DNA of 64,000 bases from Arcicella aquatica (lineage in GTDB: Bacteria; Bacteroidota; Bacteroidia; Cytophagales; Spirosomataceae), in NCBI RefSeq assembly GCF_034928825.1, contig NZ_JAYFUL010000020.1, forward strand, positions 44,002 through 108,001, written 5' to 3'. The position numbers and the translations under genes are program-made. The notes beneath the pieces are model-generated. The model was not told the DNA's origin and ran no database searches. It saw only the letters and a list, made by a program, of their open reading frames with translations. This document shows, piece after piece, positions 8,982 through 17,965 of the stretch; the stretch's first letter is position 1, and the number at the start of each line of letters is the position of its first letter.

Positions 8982-10736
8982 ATGAAAAAGACATTGCTCT
9001 TGCTGTTTTGCTGTTCCTCATACTTTTCAATATTTGCTCAAAACCTTAATCAAAAAACATATTGCAACCCTGTAGATATTGGTTATCGCTATAATTTTGA
9101 ACAATTGAACGAGAAGATTTCCTATCGTTCGGGTGCAGACCCTGTTATTATCAATCATAAAAATGAGTATTACCTTTTTGTAACCATTTCGGGGGGATAT
9201 TGGCATTCAAAAGATTTAATCAATTGGGATTACATCAAGCCCAGTATGTGGCCCATGGAAGATATGTGTGCCCCAGCTGCTTTGTCGGTCAGAGATACGC
9301 TTTATTTGTTTCAATCTACTTTTGAACAACGCCCTATATTGATAAGTACCGAACCCGAAAAAGGGAAATTACAATTCTATAACCGTTGGTTGCCTCGTTT
9401 GCCACAGTATATCGGGCCGTGGGATCCTGCCTTGTTTTATGATGAAGACCTAGACAAATGGTATATGTATTGGGGCTCATCGAATGTATATCCGATTTTT
9501 GGGGCTGAGCTTGACAAAAAACGCAATCTGACTTACGCCACACCTTATAAAGGTTTAATTTATCTCGACCCTAAAAATCATGGATGGGAGCGTTTCGGTC
9601 GCGACCACCGCGATACGATTAAACCATTTACCGAAGGAGCATGGATGACCAAACACAAAGGCAAATACTTCTTGCAATATGGTGCACCCGGTACTGAATA
9701 TAATGTGTATGCCAATGGTACGTATCTGGGAGACTCTCCGCTTGGTCCATTCAAATATGCTCCTTATAATCCTATTTCGTATAAACCTGGGGGATTTCTT
9801 ACGGGAGCGGGGCATGGCAATACTTTCCAAGATAACTATGGTAATTACTGGAATACGGGTACTCCTTGGATTGCTGTTAACTGGAATTTTGAAAGAAGGG
9901 TCGCCATGTTCCCAACGGGCTTTGATGCCGACAATCAGATGTTTGCTAATACTCGATTTGGCGATTTTCCGCATTATTTACCTACTAAAAAATGGACACA
10001 GAAAGACGAATTGTTTACGGGCTGGATGTTGCTTTCTTATAAAAAACCGTGTGTGGCCTCCTCTGTACGAGATACCTTGAGTGCTAATAAAGTGACGGAC
10101 GAAAACCCACGTACTTTTTGGGTAGCCAATACCAACAAAGCAGGCGAATGGCTCACGGTAGATTTACAGAGTGTACAAGAGGTAAAGGCATTACAAGTAA
10201 ACTTTACCGATTATAAATCTGATATTTTTGATAGTAACGAAGAGCGAGTGTATGCCCAATTCAAATTTTATGCATCTAACGATAACAAAAATTGGCAATT
10301 GATTTCCGACAATACAAACGAGCCAAAGCGTGACAGACCCAATGCTTATATAGAATTGCCCAAACCTGTGAAGGCTCGTTATATTAAATACGAAAACATT
10401 CATGTACCAATGCCGAATTTGGCGGTGAGTGATATTCGTATTTTTGGAAATGGTACAGGTAAGATTCCACAAACCCCAAAAAATCTAATCGTAAAACGTC
10501 AAACTGATACACGTAATGCAGATATTACTTGGGAGAAATCTGCGAATGCTGTAGGGTATAATATTCTTTGGGGAATTGCTCCTGATAAATTATACCAAAC
10601 CTATCAGATTTGGGCAGATGCCCCCAATAGTTTAGAGCTAAGGGCTTTAAGCGTAGGACAAAGCTATTACTGTGCCATCGAAGCTTTTAACGAAAATGGT
10701 GTTTCGGTTGTTAGTGAGGTGAAGGAAATTAAGTAA
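8982..10736 (+). CDS. Secreted GH43-type glycoside hydrolase with discoidin and Fn3 domains
   Basis: The 584-residue product has a signal peptide (1-20, ending IFAQN). A five-bladed beta-propeller of the GH43/GH117-like type spans about residues 25-350; the catalytic base is probably the Asp in RSGADPVII. An F5/8 type C (discoidin, CBM32-like) domain spans about 365-490 and a fibronectin type III domain about 493-584. Family members cleave arabinan, xylan or related side chains, and the discoidin domain should hold the enzyme on its glycan. It stands alone with no SusC/SusD pair nearby, so it is not part of a visible polysaccharide utilisation locus. The exact substrate cannot be read from sequence. 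Confidence 0.85.
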   Translation: MKKTLLLLFCCSSYFSIFAQNLNQKTYCNPVDIGYRYNFEQLNEKISYRSGADPVIINHKNEYYLFVTISGGYWHSKDLINWDYIKPSMWPMEDMCAPAALSVRDTLYLFQSTFEQRPILISTEPEKGKLQFYNRWLPRLPQYIGPWDPALFYDEDLDKWYMYWGSSNVYPIFGAELDKKRNLTYATPYKGLIYLDPKNHGWERFGRDHRDTIKPFTEGAWMTKHKGKYFLQYGAPGTEYNVYANGTYLGDSPLGPFKYAPYNPISYKPGGFLTGAGHGNTFQDNYGNYWNTGTPWIAVNWNFERRVAMFPTGFDADNQMFANTRFGDFPHYLPTKKWTQKDELFTGWMLLSYKKPCVASSVRDTLSANKVTDENPRTFWVANTNKAGEWLTVDLQSVQEVKALQVNFTDYKSDIFDSNEERVYAQFKFYASNDNKNWQLISDNTNEPKRDRPNAYIELPKPVKARYIKYENIHVPMPNLAVSDIRIFGNGTGKIPQTPKNLIVKRQTDTRNADITWEKSANAVGYNILWGIAPDKLYQTYQIWADAPNSLELRALSVGQSYYCAIEAFNENGVSVVSEVKEIK

Positions 10737-10740
10737 AAGA

Positions 10741-10778
10741 AAACGATAGCACAGCTTGCAAGTTGTACTATCGTTTTT
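10741..10778 (+). terminator. Terminator after the GH43 gene
   Basis: The outer stem AAACGATAG (10741-10749) pairs with CTATCGTTT (10768-10776). It is extended by an imperfect inner stem and followed by a short T-tract. Confidence 0.75.
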
Positions 10779-10872
10779 ACTCTTTTAACCCATTATTACA
10801 ATAAGCTAGATAAACATTCCTTTGGAATGTTAAAAAATGCTAATATTGTAAAAGTAATAAACATTAAAGAAG

Positions 10873-11076
10873 ATGAACCCAGCATTAACAAATGTACAGA
10901 TAGAGCTTTTAAATACATTTGCCTATCAGCTACCCGACGAAGAACTTAGTGAATTAAAACAAGTACTTACACATTTTTTTGCTCAACGCATCAGAAAAAG
11001 AACTGATAACCTTTGGCAAGAAAAAGGTTATACTCAAGAAACTATGAATAGTTGGCTCAATGAAGAAAACCAATAA
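10873..11076 (+). CDS. Small protein, probable antitoxin of the PIN toxin
   Basis: This 67-residue helical protein has an acidic middle (PDEELSELKQVLTHFF) and a basic segment (RIRKRTDN). No named family is recognised. It directly precedes a PIN-domain gene and overlaps its longest form by 17 bp, the usual antitoxin-toxin order and coupling. The similar helical proteins encoded beside COG1569 PIN toxins support the call, but this is inference from context. Confidence 0.6.
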   Translation: MNPALTNVQIELLNTFAYQLPDEELSELKQVLTHFFAQRIRKRTDNLWQEKGYTQETMNSWLNEENQ

Positions 11077-11488
11077 GATGCGAGTGGTATTAGATACCAA
11101 CGTTTTTTTAGTGTCCTTAGCACCACAATCGCCTTATGCCTTTATTTTTGATGCACTTATCAATAAATCATTTGAGTTAGTCGTAAGTACGGAAATCCTA
11201 GCCGAATATGATGAAATTATCTCCCAGAGATACGACAAAGAGACTGTCAATGATGTTTTTGAATTGATTTTACATTTAGACAATATCCATCATCAAAATG
11301 TATATTATCAGTGGAATTTGATTGCCAATGACCCTGACGATAATAAATTTGTCGATATTTATGTAGCCTCACAAGCAGATTATCTAGTAACAAACGACAA
11401 ACATTTTTCCTTTCTTAACGAGCAAGCTTTTCCTCCAATTAATCTTATTAAAGCAGAAATATTTCTTGAGATTTTAAATACCATGTAG
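11060..11488 (+). CDS. PIN-domain ribonuclease toxin (COG1569-type)
   Basis: The protein is a PIN-fold RNase of putative toxin-antitoxin systems. The acidic triad is visible in VVLDTNVFL, in ILAEYDE, and in DPDDNKFVDIYVASQADYLVTND, the strongest family match. The longest frame starts at 11060 inside the upstream gene. The family usually begins Met-x-VVLDTN, so the ATG at 11078, one base after the antitoxin stop, is an equally good or better start (136 residues). The predicted role is mRNA or tRNA cleavage when the partner is lost. Confidence 0.82.
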   Translation: MKKTNKMRVVLDTNVFLVSLAPQSPYAFIFDALINKSFELVVSTEILAEYDEIISQRYDKETVNDVFELILHLDNIHHQNVYYQWNLIANDPDDNKFVDIYVASQADYLVTNDKHFSFLNEQAFPPINLIKAEIFLEILNTM

Positions 11489-11742
11489 TTAATAAACTTA
11501 TTATTGGGGTATTTATTTTCTATCGTTTGCCTCTTAATAGCTTATATTGAACATCTCCAACTAGCTACCTCTCTACTTTATTTAATTTCCCTTTCAAAAG
11601 AAATTATTTTATCTAGGCTAAAGTGTCGATTTGCTGAACAATTGTAAAGATAGAGAACTACTTTTTTGTTGTTAATTCCTTTTAACAATACATGATTGAT
11701 TTACGTTAATGATATACCCAAAAGTTATCATTTAATTTTGAT

Positions 11743-13287
11743 ATGAAAAAAACATTACGCCTTATCTTGGGTGACCAGCTTAATCATCAACATTCTTGGT
11801 TTCAACAACAGGATAAAGAGGTAGTTTACATAATGATGGAGGTTCGGCAGGAAACAGATTATGTTGTACATCATATCCAGAAAATCATTGCTTTTTTTGT
11901 GGCAATGAGAGCCTTTGCCGAGGCTTTAAAGTCGGCAGGGCATGATGTTATCTACCTCCGCCTAGATGATAGCAACAATTTGCAGAGTATCCACCACAAT
12001 ATTTTGGCTACGATTCAAGCTTCATATTTTGAGGTTTTTGAATATCAATTGCCCGATGAATACCGAGTAGATGAGCAGTTGAAAAACTTAGCTGTAGCAT
12101 TACAGCGTTTAGGAAAAGCTTGCTATGCTGTAGATTCAGCGCATTTTTTAAGTGAACGGCTAGAGCTTGCAACCTTTTTTAAAGGCAAAAAATCATTTTT
12201 GATGGAGAGTTTCTATAGGATGATGCGGAAAAAATATAGTCTATTGATGGATGGTAATGACCCCATTGATGGTCGTTGGAATTTTGATGCAGAGAACCGT
12301 AAAAAACTACCTAAAAATCACCGCCCTGTTGAACCCTTAACGTTTGATAAAGATGTAACAGATGTTTATCAATTAATCATCAAAGAAGGCATTGCTACGA
12401 TTGGTAACGTAAATCCTAAAAATTTTATATGGCCAACATCTCGGGAAGAATCTTTAGCACTTTTGGCTTTTTTTGTGGAACATTGCTTGCCTCTTTTTGG
12501 CACTTACGAAGACACCATGCACCCATCATATTGGTCTATCTATCATTCTCGCCTTTCTTTTTCGATGAATATTAAATTGCTATCTCCTTTAGAGGTTGTT
12601 CAGCAAGCAATAACCCATTGGGAAACCCACCAAGCAACAATTAGCATTGCTCAGGTAGAGGGGTATGTTAGGCAAATTATTGGTTGGCGAGAATATATGC
12701 GAGGTATTTACTGGTGCAAAATGCCCGATTATGAATCAGTAAATTTCTTTAAACATACTCGTAAATTGCCTACATGGTTCTGGAATGCTCAAACCAAAAT
12801 GAATTGTTTAAAACATGCCATTGGGCAAAGTTTGGACTTTGCCTATGCCCATCATATTCAACGATTAATGCTTACAGGGAATTTTACTTTACTAAGTGGT
12901 GTTAATCCAGACGAGGTAGATGCTTGGTACTTGGGCATCTATATTGATGCCCTACAATGGGTAGAAATCACTAATACCAGAGGGATGAGTCAATATGCAG
13001 ATGGTGGGTTGGTGGCCACAAAACCCTATATTTCTTCTGCCAATTACATTGATAAAATGGGGCATTATTGCGATACTTGTTATTATGATAAAAATAAAAA
13101 AGTTGGGCATAAGGCTTGTCCCTTCAATAGTCTATATTGGCATTTTTATCATCGTCATCAAGATGTATTGGCAAAAAATCCAAGAATTGGTATGGCATAC
13201 CTTACTTGGAACAAAATAAAACCTGAACAACAGCAGGAAATATTGAATCAGGCAGAGATTTATTTAAGAGATATTGAAAATTTATAG
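11743..13287 (+). CDS. Iron-sulfur bacterial cryptochrome/photolyase (FeS-BCP, PhrB/CryB type)
   Basis: The 514-residue product opens with LRLILGDQLNHQHSWF, the start of the photolyase-related Rossmann domain. Helical FAD-binding segments follow (VEGYVRQIIGWREYMRG and MLTGNFTLL). The C-terminal CDTCYYD...GHKACPF, together with the Cys in MNCLKHAIG, supplies the four cysteines for the [4Fe-4S] cluster that defines FeS-BCP proteins. Characterised members repair (6-4) photoproducts or act as light sensors, using FAD and a lumazine antenna. No other light-related gene is next to it. The ABC ATPase starts 43 bp downstream and may share the transcript. Confidence 0.92.
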   Translation: MKKTLRLILGDQLNHQHSWFQQQDKEVVYIMMEVRQETDYVVHHIQKIIAFFVAMRAFAEALKSAGHDVIYLRLDDSNNLQSIHHNILATIQASYFEVFEYQLPDEYRVDEQLKNLAVALQRLGKACYAVDSAHFLSERLELATFFKGKKSFLMESFYRMMRKKYSLLMDGNDPIDGRWNFDAENRKKLPKNHRPVEPLTFDKDVTDVYQLIIKEGIATIGNVNPKNFIWPTSREESLALLAFFVEHCLPLFGTYEDTMHPSYWSIYHSRLSFSMNIKLLSPLEVVQQAITHWETHQATISIAQVEGYVRQIIGWREYMRGIYWCKMPDYESVNFFKHTRKLPTWFWNAQTKMNCLKHAIGQSLDFAYAHHIQRLMLTGNFTLLSGVNPDEVDAWYLGIYIDALQWVEITNTRGMSQYADGGLVATKPYISSANYIDKMGHYCDTCYYDKNKKVGHKACPFNSLYWHFYHRHQDVLAKNPRIGMAYLTWNKIKPEQQQEILNQAEIYLRDIENL

Positions 13288-13330
13288 CGTATAGCAACGA
13301 ATTTTGTAAATTCGGGAAAGATTTGAATCT

Positions 13331-14074
13331 ATGATTGAGATAAAAGACATTAAAAAAGCCTTTAATGGGCGTGATATTCTACTTGGAATCGATGGCGAAT
13401 TCAAGCCTGGCGATACTTCATTAATTATTGGTGGCAGTGGTACTGGAAAAAGTGTATTGCTAAAGTGTATGATTGGGATTATAAAACCCGAACATGGACA
13501 GGTACTATACGATGGGCGAGATTTTCATAATTCTGATGAAGAAACTAGAAAAACTATCCGTCGCGAAATGGGCGTTCTATTCCAAGGAGGTGCTTTATTT
13601 GACTCTAAGACAGTATTAGATAATGTTAAATTCCCCTTAGATATGCTAACAGACATGAGCGAGGAGGAGAAAATAGAAAGGGCTCAGCTTTGTTTAAAGC
13701 GTGTAGAATTGGAAAATGCTGGCTCAAGAATGCCTTCGGAGGTTTCGGGGGGTATGAAGAAAAGGGTTGGTATTGCCAGAGCCATTGTGATGAATCCGAA
13801 ATATTTATTTTGTGATGAACCCAATTCGGGCTTAGACCCATTAACATCCGTAAAAATTGATGACTTGATTAAGGAAATCACGGATGAATTTAATATTACC
13901 ACCATTGTAATTACACATGATATGAATTCGGTCATTGGTATTGGCGAAAAAATCATGTTTCTCTATAAAGGTGAAAAATTCTGGGAAGGTGATAGTAAAA
14001 ACATTCGCACATCATCAGTCCCTGAGTTGAATGAGTTTATTTTTGCTAATAAGCTTTTGCAGGAGGGGAGATAG
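13331..14074 (+). CDS. Mla-type ABC transporter ATP-binding protein
   Basis: This 247-residue ABC ATPase has Walker A GGSGTGKS (34-41), a Q-loop in VLFQGGALFDS, signature VSGGMKKR, Walker B YLFCDEP and switch ITHD. The phrase GALFDSKTVLDNVKFPL and the length match MlaF/Ttg2A-type ATPases that drive phospholipid transport between membranes. The permease (MlaE) and MCE (MlaD) genes that normally accompany it are not adjacent here; the upstream neighbour is a photolyase. They are presumably elsewhere on the chromosome. Confidence 0.85.
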   Translation: MIEIKDIKKAFNGRDILLGIDGEFKPGDTSLIIGGSGTGKSVLLKCMIGIIKPEHGQVLYDGRDFHNSDEETRKTIRREMGVLFQGGALFDSKTVLDNVKFPLDMLTDMSEEEKIERAQLCLKRVELENAGSRMPSEVSGGMKKRVGIARAIVMNPKYLFCDEPNSGLDPLTSVKIDDLIKEITDEFNITTIVITHDMNSVIGIGEKIMFLYKGEKFWEGDSKNIRTSSVPELNEFIFANKLLQEGR

Positions 14075-14530
14075 TTTTCTGGAGAATTTAGGACTGTAGG
14101 ACTTCAAGACTAAAAGACGCTAGATGAAAGACATTAGACGCAAGACTTTAGGACTTGAAGACTAAAAGATGCTAGATGGAAGACACTAGATACAAGACTT
14201 TAGGAATTGAGGAGGTAGGACTTGAAGACTAAAAGAGGCTAGAGATGAGATTTGGGGATAAAAATCAAAAAAGATATTGGTATTAGTAGCGGTAACCCTT
14301 GCGGTTACCGTTTTTGTTTGGTAAATCCATCAGATCAAAAACGGCAACCGCAAGGGTTGCCGCTACTTGACTAATCTATAGATGTCTTGTTTATCTAAAA
14401 TCGAAAAATTAGTATCTGTTATCTCTTACACAGGTATATTTTCACATTCCGTAGGAAACTCTAGTATCTTCCATCTAGCATCTTTTAGTCTTCAAGTCCT
14501 AAAGTCCTATCTCCTCAATTCCCCAGAAAA
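14075..14530. repeat. Nested inverted-repeat region filling a convergent gene gap
   Basis: The whole gap between the ABC ATPase and the TPR gene is symmetric. The left arm (14075 to about 14137, starting TTTTCTGG and containing GACTAAAAGACGCTAGATG) is the imperfect reverse complement of the right arm (about 14461-14530). On the left the phrase is amplified into about three 52-bp direct copies starting near 14097, 14150 and 14202. A REP pair sits at the centre (14284-14368). No gene is seen. Confidence 0.8.
14284..14368. repeat. REP pair (BIME-like) with GTAG heads
   Basis: The left unit is GTAG (14286-14289) followed by palindrome CGGTAACC-CTTGC-GGTTACCG (14290-14310). The right unit is inverted: CGGCAACC-GCAAG-GGTTGCCG (14342-14362) followed by CTAC (14363-14366). 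The two 31-bp arms are reverse complements with two mismatches. A GTAG head plus short palindrome, in inverted pairs, is the hallmark of REP elements mobilised by RAYT/TnpA-REP proteins. Confidence 0.75.
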
Positions 14531-14532
14531 AA

Positions 14533-15645
14533 TCAATCCAAAATAGCCTCTGCCTCTGCCAATGTTGCCTTGTATTCTGCTAATTTAGAAGCCTTTTTAG
14601 CATATTCTTTCATTTTAGTTGGTTGTCCTGAGCGCTTAGCAATACGTGCCAAAGCCATATAAGCTAGTGCATGATAATCCTTTGTAAAACGTTCGTCATA
14701 AGGCATTTTTAGCCCTTTCAGCAAATAAGCCTCCGCAAGTTTATCGTCCTTTTTATCTTTTTCAGCAATCAATCCTTTGAAAATTGTTCCCGCACATTGA
14801 TACATTAAGCCCTTTTGCTTTAAAATTTTGTCCGAAATAGTATCCGCATCGTCGTACTTTCCAAGAGCTGTCAGGAAGTCCATTCGTTGCATTTGAAAAA
14901 GTAAATTGTCAGGATATTTTTCAGACAATATACTATTGTAATACAACGCTTTGGCTGGATTGGCTTCATATTTCATATAGACATACCCTGCATAAAAAGC
15001 GGCTTCTGTTTTTACAAAGATTGTCTTCTTGGTAGCCAAATCTAATTGTTGTAAGCCTAATTTTTTATTACCATCCTTAAACATCCAAATAACAGATTTA
15101 ATCACAGGATGCGTTTCTGGGTATTCAATGCGATAATAATTATAAATGCCTGACGAATAAAGAAACTCAGGTTGTTTATCGGTCAGTGCCAATCCTTTCT
15201 TTAAATGAGAATATGCTTTTTTAGCCACGCCTACGGCTTTCATAAATTCCTGATTGTCGGCATCGAAAGCCGCTAAATAGCCTAGTGTGGCTAATTCAAA
15301 GAAATTAGCTTCTACGTCCTCATCATTTTTGTCCAGCATTGCCTCTGCCAAAGCCCTACTTTGATTAAGGTATGTCAAATATATTTTTTGCTGATTGGGA
15401 AAATCTTTCAAAGGGAAATACTGTAATTCGGTTTGAATAGCCATTAAGGTATAAAACACTGGATGTTGCGGGTATTTAGCTTTTAACTTTTGGAAAATAT
15501 CGGCTGATTCTTTGAAATCATACGAGTACATTTTATCCAACCCTTGAGAAATTAATTGGCGAGTACTAGCATCGTTTAATATTTGAGCATTACTTTTAAA
15601 AAAAATGCAAAACGAAAATGTTACAAAAATGAATACTTTTTTCAT
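14533..15645 (-). CDS. Exported tetratricopeptide-repeat protein
   Basis: The 370-residue protein has a signal peptide (1-20, ending KSNAQ) and a helical body with TPR-like repeats. One is near 38-70 (ADIFQKLKAKYPQHPVFYTLM); others are near 225-260 (AKALYYNSILSEKYPDNLLF) and near the C-terminus. No catalytic motif is visible. Such proteins serve as periplasmic or outer-membrane scaffolds, so the specific role is unknown. It converges with the ABC ATPase and diverges from the M16 peptidase gene. Confidence 0.75.
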   Translation of the reverse strand: MKKVFIFVTFSFCIFFKSNAQILNDASTRQLISQGLDKMYSYDFKESADIFQKLKAKYPQHPVFYTLMAIQTELQYFPLKDFPNQQKIYLTYLNQSRALAEAMLDKNDEDVEANFFELATLGYLAAFDADNQEFMKAVGVAKKAYSHLKKGLALTDKQPEFLYSSGIYNYYRIEYPETHPVIKSVIWMFKDGNKKLGLQQLDLATKKTIFVKTEAAFYAGYVYMKYEANPAKALYYNSILSEKYPDNLLFQMQRMDFLTALGKYDDADTISDKILKQKGLMYQCAGTIFKGLIAEKDKKDDKLAEAYLLKGLKMPYDERFTKDYHALAYMALARIAKRSGQPTKMKEYAKKASKLAEYKATLAEAEAILD

Positions 15646-15715
15646 ATTGGAAGTTTAAATAAATAAAGCGGAATGAGTTTTTTGCTGATTGTCACACATT
15701 ACAAGTGGTAAATAC

Positions 15716-15723
15716 TTACTTTT
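15716..15723 (+). promoter_or_regulatory. Candidate -7 box for the M16 peptidase gene
   Basis: TACTTTTG matches TAnnTTTG, 57 bp before the ATG. The nearest TTG (15688-15690) is 25 bp upstream, slightly too far for an ideal -33 element. Confidence 0.4.
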
Positions 15724-15780
15724 GTCGTGATATTTTTTAAATATTTGTTAATATAGACGTTTATTTGTTACATAACATAC

Positions 15781-17016
15781 ATGATTTCATACGATTATTT
15801 TATACTTGACAACGGACTCAAAGTCTATGTTCACCAAGATTATTCCACCCCTATAGCTGCTGTTAACATTATTTATAATGTTGGCTCTCGTGATGAAGAA
15901 GAACACAAAACTGGTTTTGCTCATTTGTTTGAACATCTGATGTTTGGTGGTTCAAAAAATATTCCTTCTTATGATACTCCCCTTCAGAAAGTAGGAGGTG
16001 AAAACAATGCTTTTACCTCACCAGATATTACTAATTATTATATTACGCTACCAGCAGTCAACATTGAGACGGCTTTTTGGTTGGAGTCTGACAGAATGCT
16101 GTCTTTGTCTTTTGACCAAAAGGTTTTAGACGTACAACAAAAAGTAGTGATTGAAGAGTTCAAGCAAAGATACTTAAATCAGCCTTATGGTGATGTTTGG
16201 TTGAAACTTCGCCCTTTAGCCTACCAAGTCCACCCTTACAAATGGGCTACGATTGGGAAAGAAATTGCTCATATCGAGGACGCGGTAATGGATGATGTCC
16301 GTAATTTTTTCTACAAACATTATTTGCCCAACAATGCTATTTTAGTAGTGGCTGGGCCAATCAGTGTTGAGGAGGTAAAACAATTAGCCAAAAAATGGTT
16401 TGAACCTATTCCTGCTGGTAATGTTACTCCTAGAAATTTACCGAAAGAGCCTATTCAGACTAGTGCTAGATTTTTGGAAGTAGAAGCAAAAGTACCGTTA
16501 GATGCTATCTATAAAATTTACCATACCCAAGGACGACATGACGTTGGTTATAATGCTGTGGATTTGACTAGCGATATTCTAGGAAGAAGTAAATCATCAA
16601 GATTATATGATAAATTAGTAAAGGAGCAATCTATTTTTAATTCTATCAATGCGTATGTTTCTTCGTCACTAGACCCAGGCTTGATGGTTTTACAAGGAAA
16701 CCTCAACAAAGGCATTAGTATTGAAGAAGGTGACGCCGCCATTCAGGATGTATTGGATGATTTCTTGAAGAATCCTGTTGCAGAGGAGGAATTGACCAAA
16801 GTGAAAAATCAAGCAGAATCTACGTTGGTTTTCTCGGAAGTAGAATTACTAAATCGTGCTATGAATTTAGCCTTTGCCGCCAATGCTGGAAATGTAGAAT
16901 ACGCTAACGAGGAATCAAGTAAAATACAAGCAGTAACGGTTAATGATATTAGCAATCAAGCAAAAAGTATTTTAACGAAAGAAAACTGCTCGACGATGTA
17001 TTACCGTGCTAGCTAA
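15781..17016 (+). CDS. M16-family zinc peptidase (pitrilysin/insulinase-like)
   Basis: The 411-residue protein carries the inverted zinc motif H48-L-F-E-H52 in TGFAHLFEHLMFGG and the downstream glutamate region VVIEEFKQRYL, so it is the catalytically competent subunit type. There is no signal peptide, which suggests a cytoplasmic location, although M16 proteins in this phylum may also be exported by other means. At about 45 kDa it is a single M16A+M16C unit; no non-catalytic partner gene lies beside it. It probably degrades short peptides. Confidence 0.9.
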   Translation: MISYDYFILDNGLKVYVHQDYSTPIAAVNIIYNVGSRDEEEHKTGFAHLFEHLMFGGSKNIPSYDTPLQKVGGENNAFTSPDITNYYITLPAVNIETAFWLESDRMLSLSFDQKVLDVQQKVVIEEFKQRYLNQPYGDVWLKLRPLAYQVHPYKWATIGKEIAHIEDAVMDDVRNFFYKHYLPNNAILVVAGPISVEEVKQLAKKWFEPIPAGNVTPRNLPKEPIQTSARFLEVEAKVPLDAIYKIYHTQGRHDVGYNAVDLTSDILGRSKSSRLYDKLVKEQSIFNSINAYVSSSLDPGLMVLQGNLNKGISIEEGDAAIQDVLDDFLKNPVAEEELTKVKNQAESTLVFSEVELLNRAMNLAFAANAGNVEYANEESSKIQAVTVNDISNQAKSILTKENCSTMYYRAS

Positions 17017-17030
17017 GGTTGTGTGCTAAT

Positions 17031-17066
17031 GCTTTCGGTCTTCGGAATTCAGCTTTCGGATTTTTA
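17031..17066. repeat. Phrase-like repeat (GCTTTCGGTCTTCGG family)
   Basis: This short block of CTTTCGG/TCTTCGG phrases matches the larger block at 17757-17948, so the cyclophilin gene is bracketed by the same repeat family. Confidence 0.55.
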
Positions 17067-17166
17067 TACTCTGTGCAATTGAGCAATAATTTTCAGTGAA
17101 CAACCATACAGATGACGGTTACATAGATAACAAATAACGATTAAACCGATAACAGCTATAAAAACG

Positions 17167-17748
17167 ATGAAACGTATCATCTTCTTCTTATTTTGTATTT
17201 CTTTATTTTCTTGCAAAAAAGATTTGCGTTTGTACGACCAAGACCCAAAGACTTTTTTGACACAATATGGTAAAGAAAATCCAGAAGATAAAGTAAAAGT
17301 ACATACTGTTGGTGGAGATTTTATCATAAAACTCCATGCTGAAACACCTTTGCATCGTGCTAATTTTATTAGAAATGTAAAGGCGGGTTATTACGTTGAT
17401 AGGATGTTCTATAGAAATATTTATCGAATGGGCATACAAGGCGGAGGCGAATATATGGATCAATTAGATTTTTTAGTTCCGCCAGAATATCGCCCAGCAT
17501 TTACCCATAAACGTGGTGCTGTGGCAATGGCTCGATATGACGAAGGCAACCCCGACAGGGCCTCCTCTCCTACTGAGTTTTATATCATTACTAATGAAGC
17601 AGAAGCTCGACAGCTTAACGGTAACTACGTAGTTTTTGGAGAAGTAATTCAAGGCATGGATGTAGTTGATGCGATTCAAGCTGGAAAGGAATACTACGAA
17701 CGCCCAGCCATTCCTGTGTTTTTTAGGATTGATATATTAGAAGAATAG
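17167..17748 (+). CDS. Cyclophilin-type peptidyl-prolyl isomerase, lipoprotein
   Basis: The N-terminus (MKRIIFFLFCISLFSC) has a lipobox with the lipidated Cys at residue 16. A cyclophilin domain covers the rest of the 193 residues: VGGDFIIKLHAETPLHRANFI, an F/Y-R motif (DRMFYRNIYRMGIQGGG), and EFYIITNEAEARQLNGNYVVFGEV. It should catalyse proline isomerisation on exported proteins while anchored to a membrane. It is flanked on both sides by repeats of the CTTTCGG phrase family and converges with the NUDIX gene. Confidence 0.9.
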   Translation: MKRIIFFLFCISLFSCKKDLRLYDQDPKTFLTQYGKENPEDKVKVHTVGGDFIIKLHAETPLHRANFIRNVKAGYYVDRMFYRNIYRMGIQGGGEYMDQLDFLVPPEYRPAFTHKRGAVAMARYDEGNPDRASSPTEFYIITNEAEARQLNGNYVVFGEVIQGMDVVDAIQAGKEYYERPAIPVFFRIDILEE

Positions 17749-17756
17749 GTATCGGC

Positions 17757-17948
17757 TTTCGGTCTTCAGCAATCGGCTTTCAGTTTTTGGTATCAGAAGT
17801 TAGTTTGCCGACCATCAACAATATAAAATCCTAAGACCGAAAGCTGATATCCAACAATCATTTTAACCTAAAAGCCGACGACCATCAATAGCATAAAATC
17901 TGATGACCGAAAGCTGATATCCGACGACCATTATACACTAAAAGCCGA
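17757..17948. repeat. Phrase-like repeats including two 70-bp direct copies
   Basis: A 70-bp unit containing GACCGAAAGCTGATATCC is repeated at 17809-17878 and 17879-17948 with about 80 percent identity. The upstream part (17757-17790, GGCTTTCGGTCTTCAGC) is in the opposite sense, so the gap between convergent genes can fold back on itself. Confidence 0.7.
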
Positions 17949-17965
17949 AGACCGACGGCTATTTA

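Noticed and set aside
9555..10080. Two long frames inside the GH43 gene (139 codons minus, 133 codons plus)
   Set aside because: Both lie in alternative frames of a clear GH43/discoidin coding sequence and show no domain.
11733..11740. TAATTTTG as promoter of the photolyase gene
   Set aside because: It ends 2 bp before the ATG, so transcription would begin at or inside the start codon.
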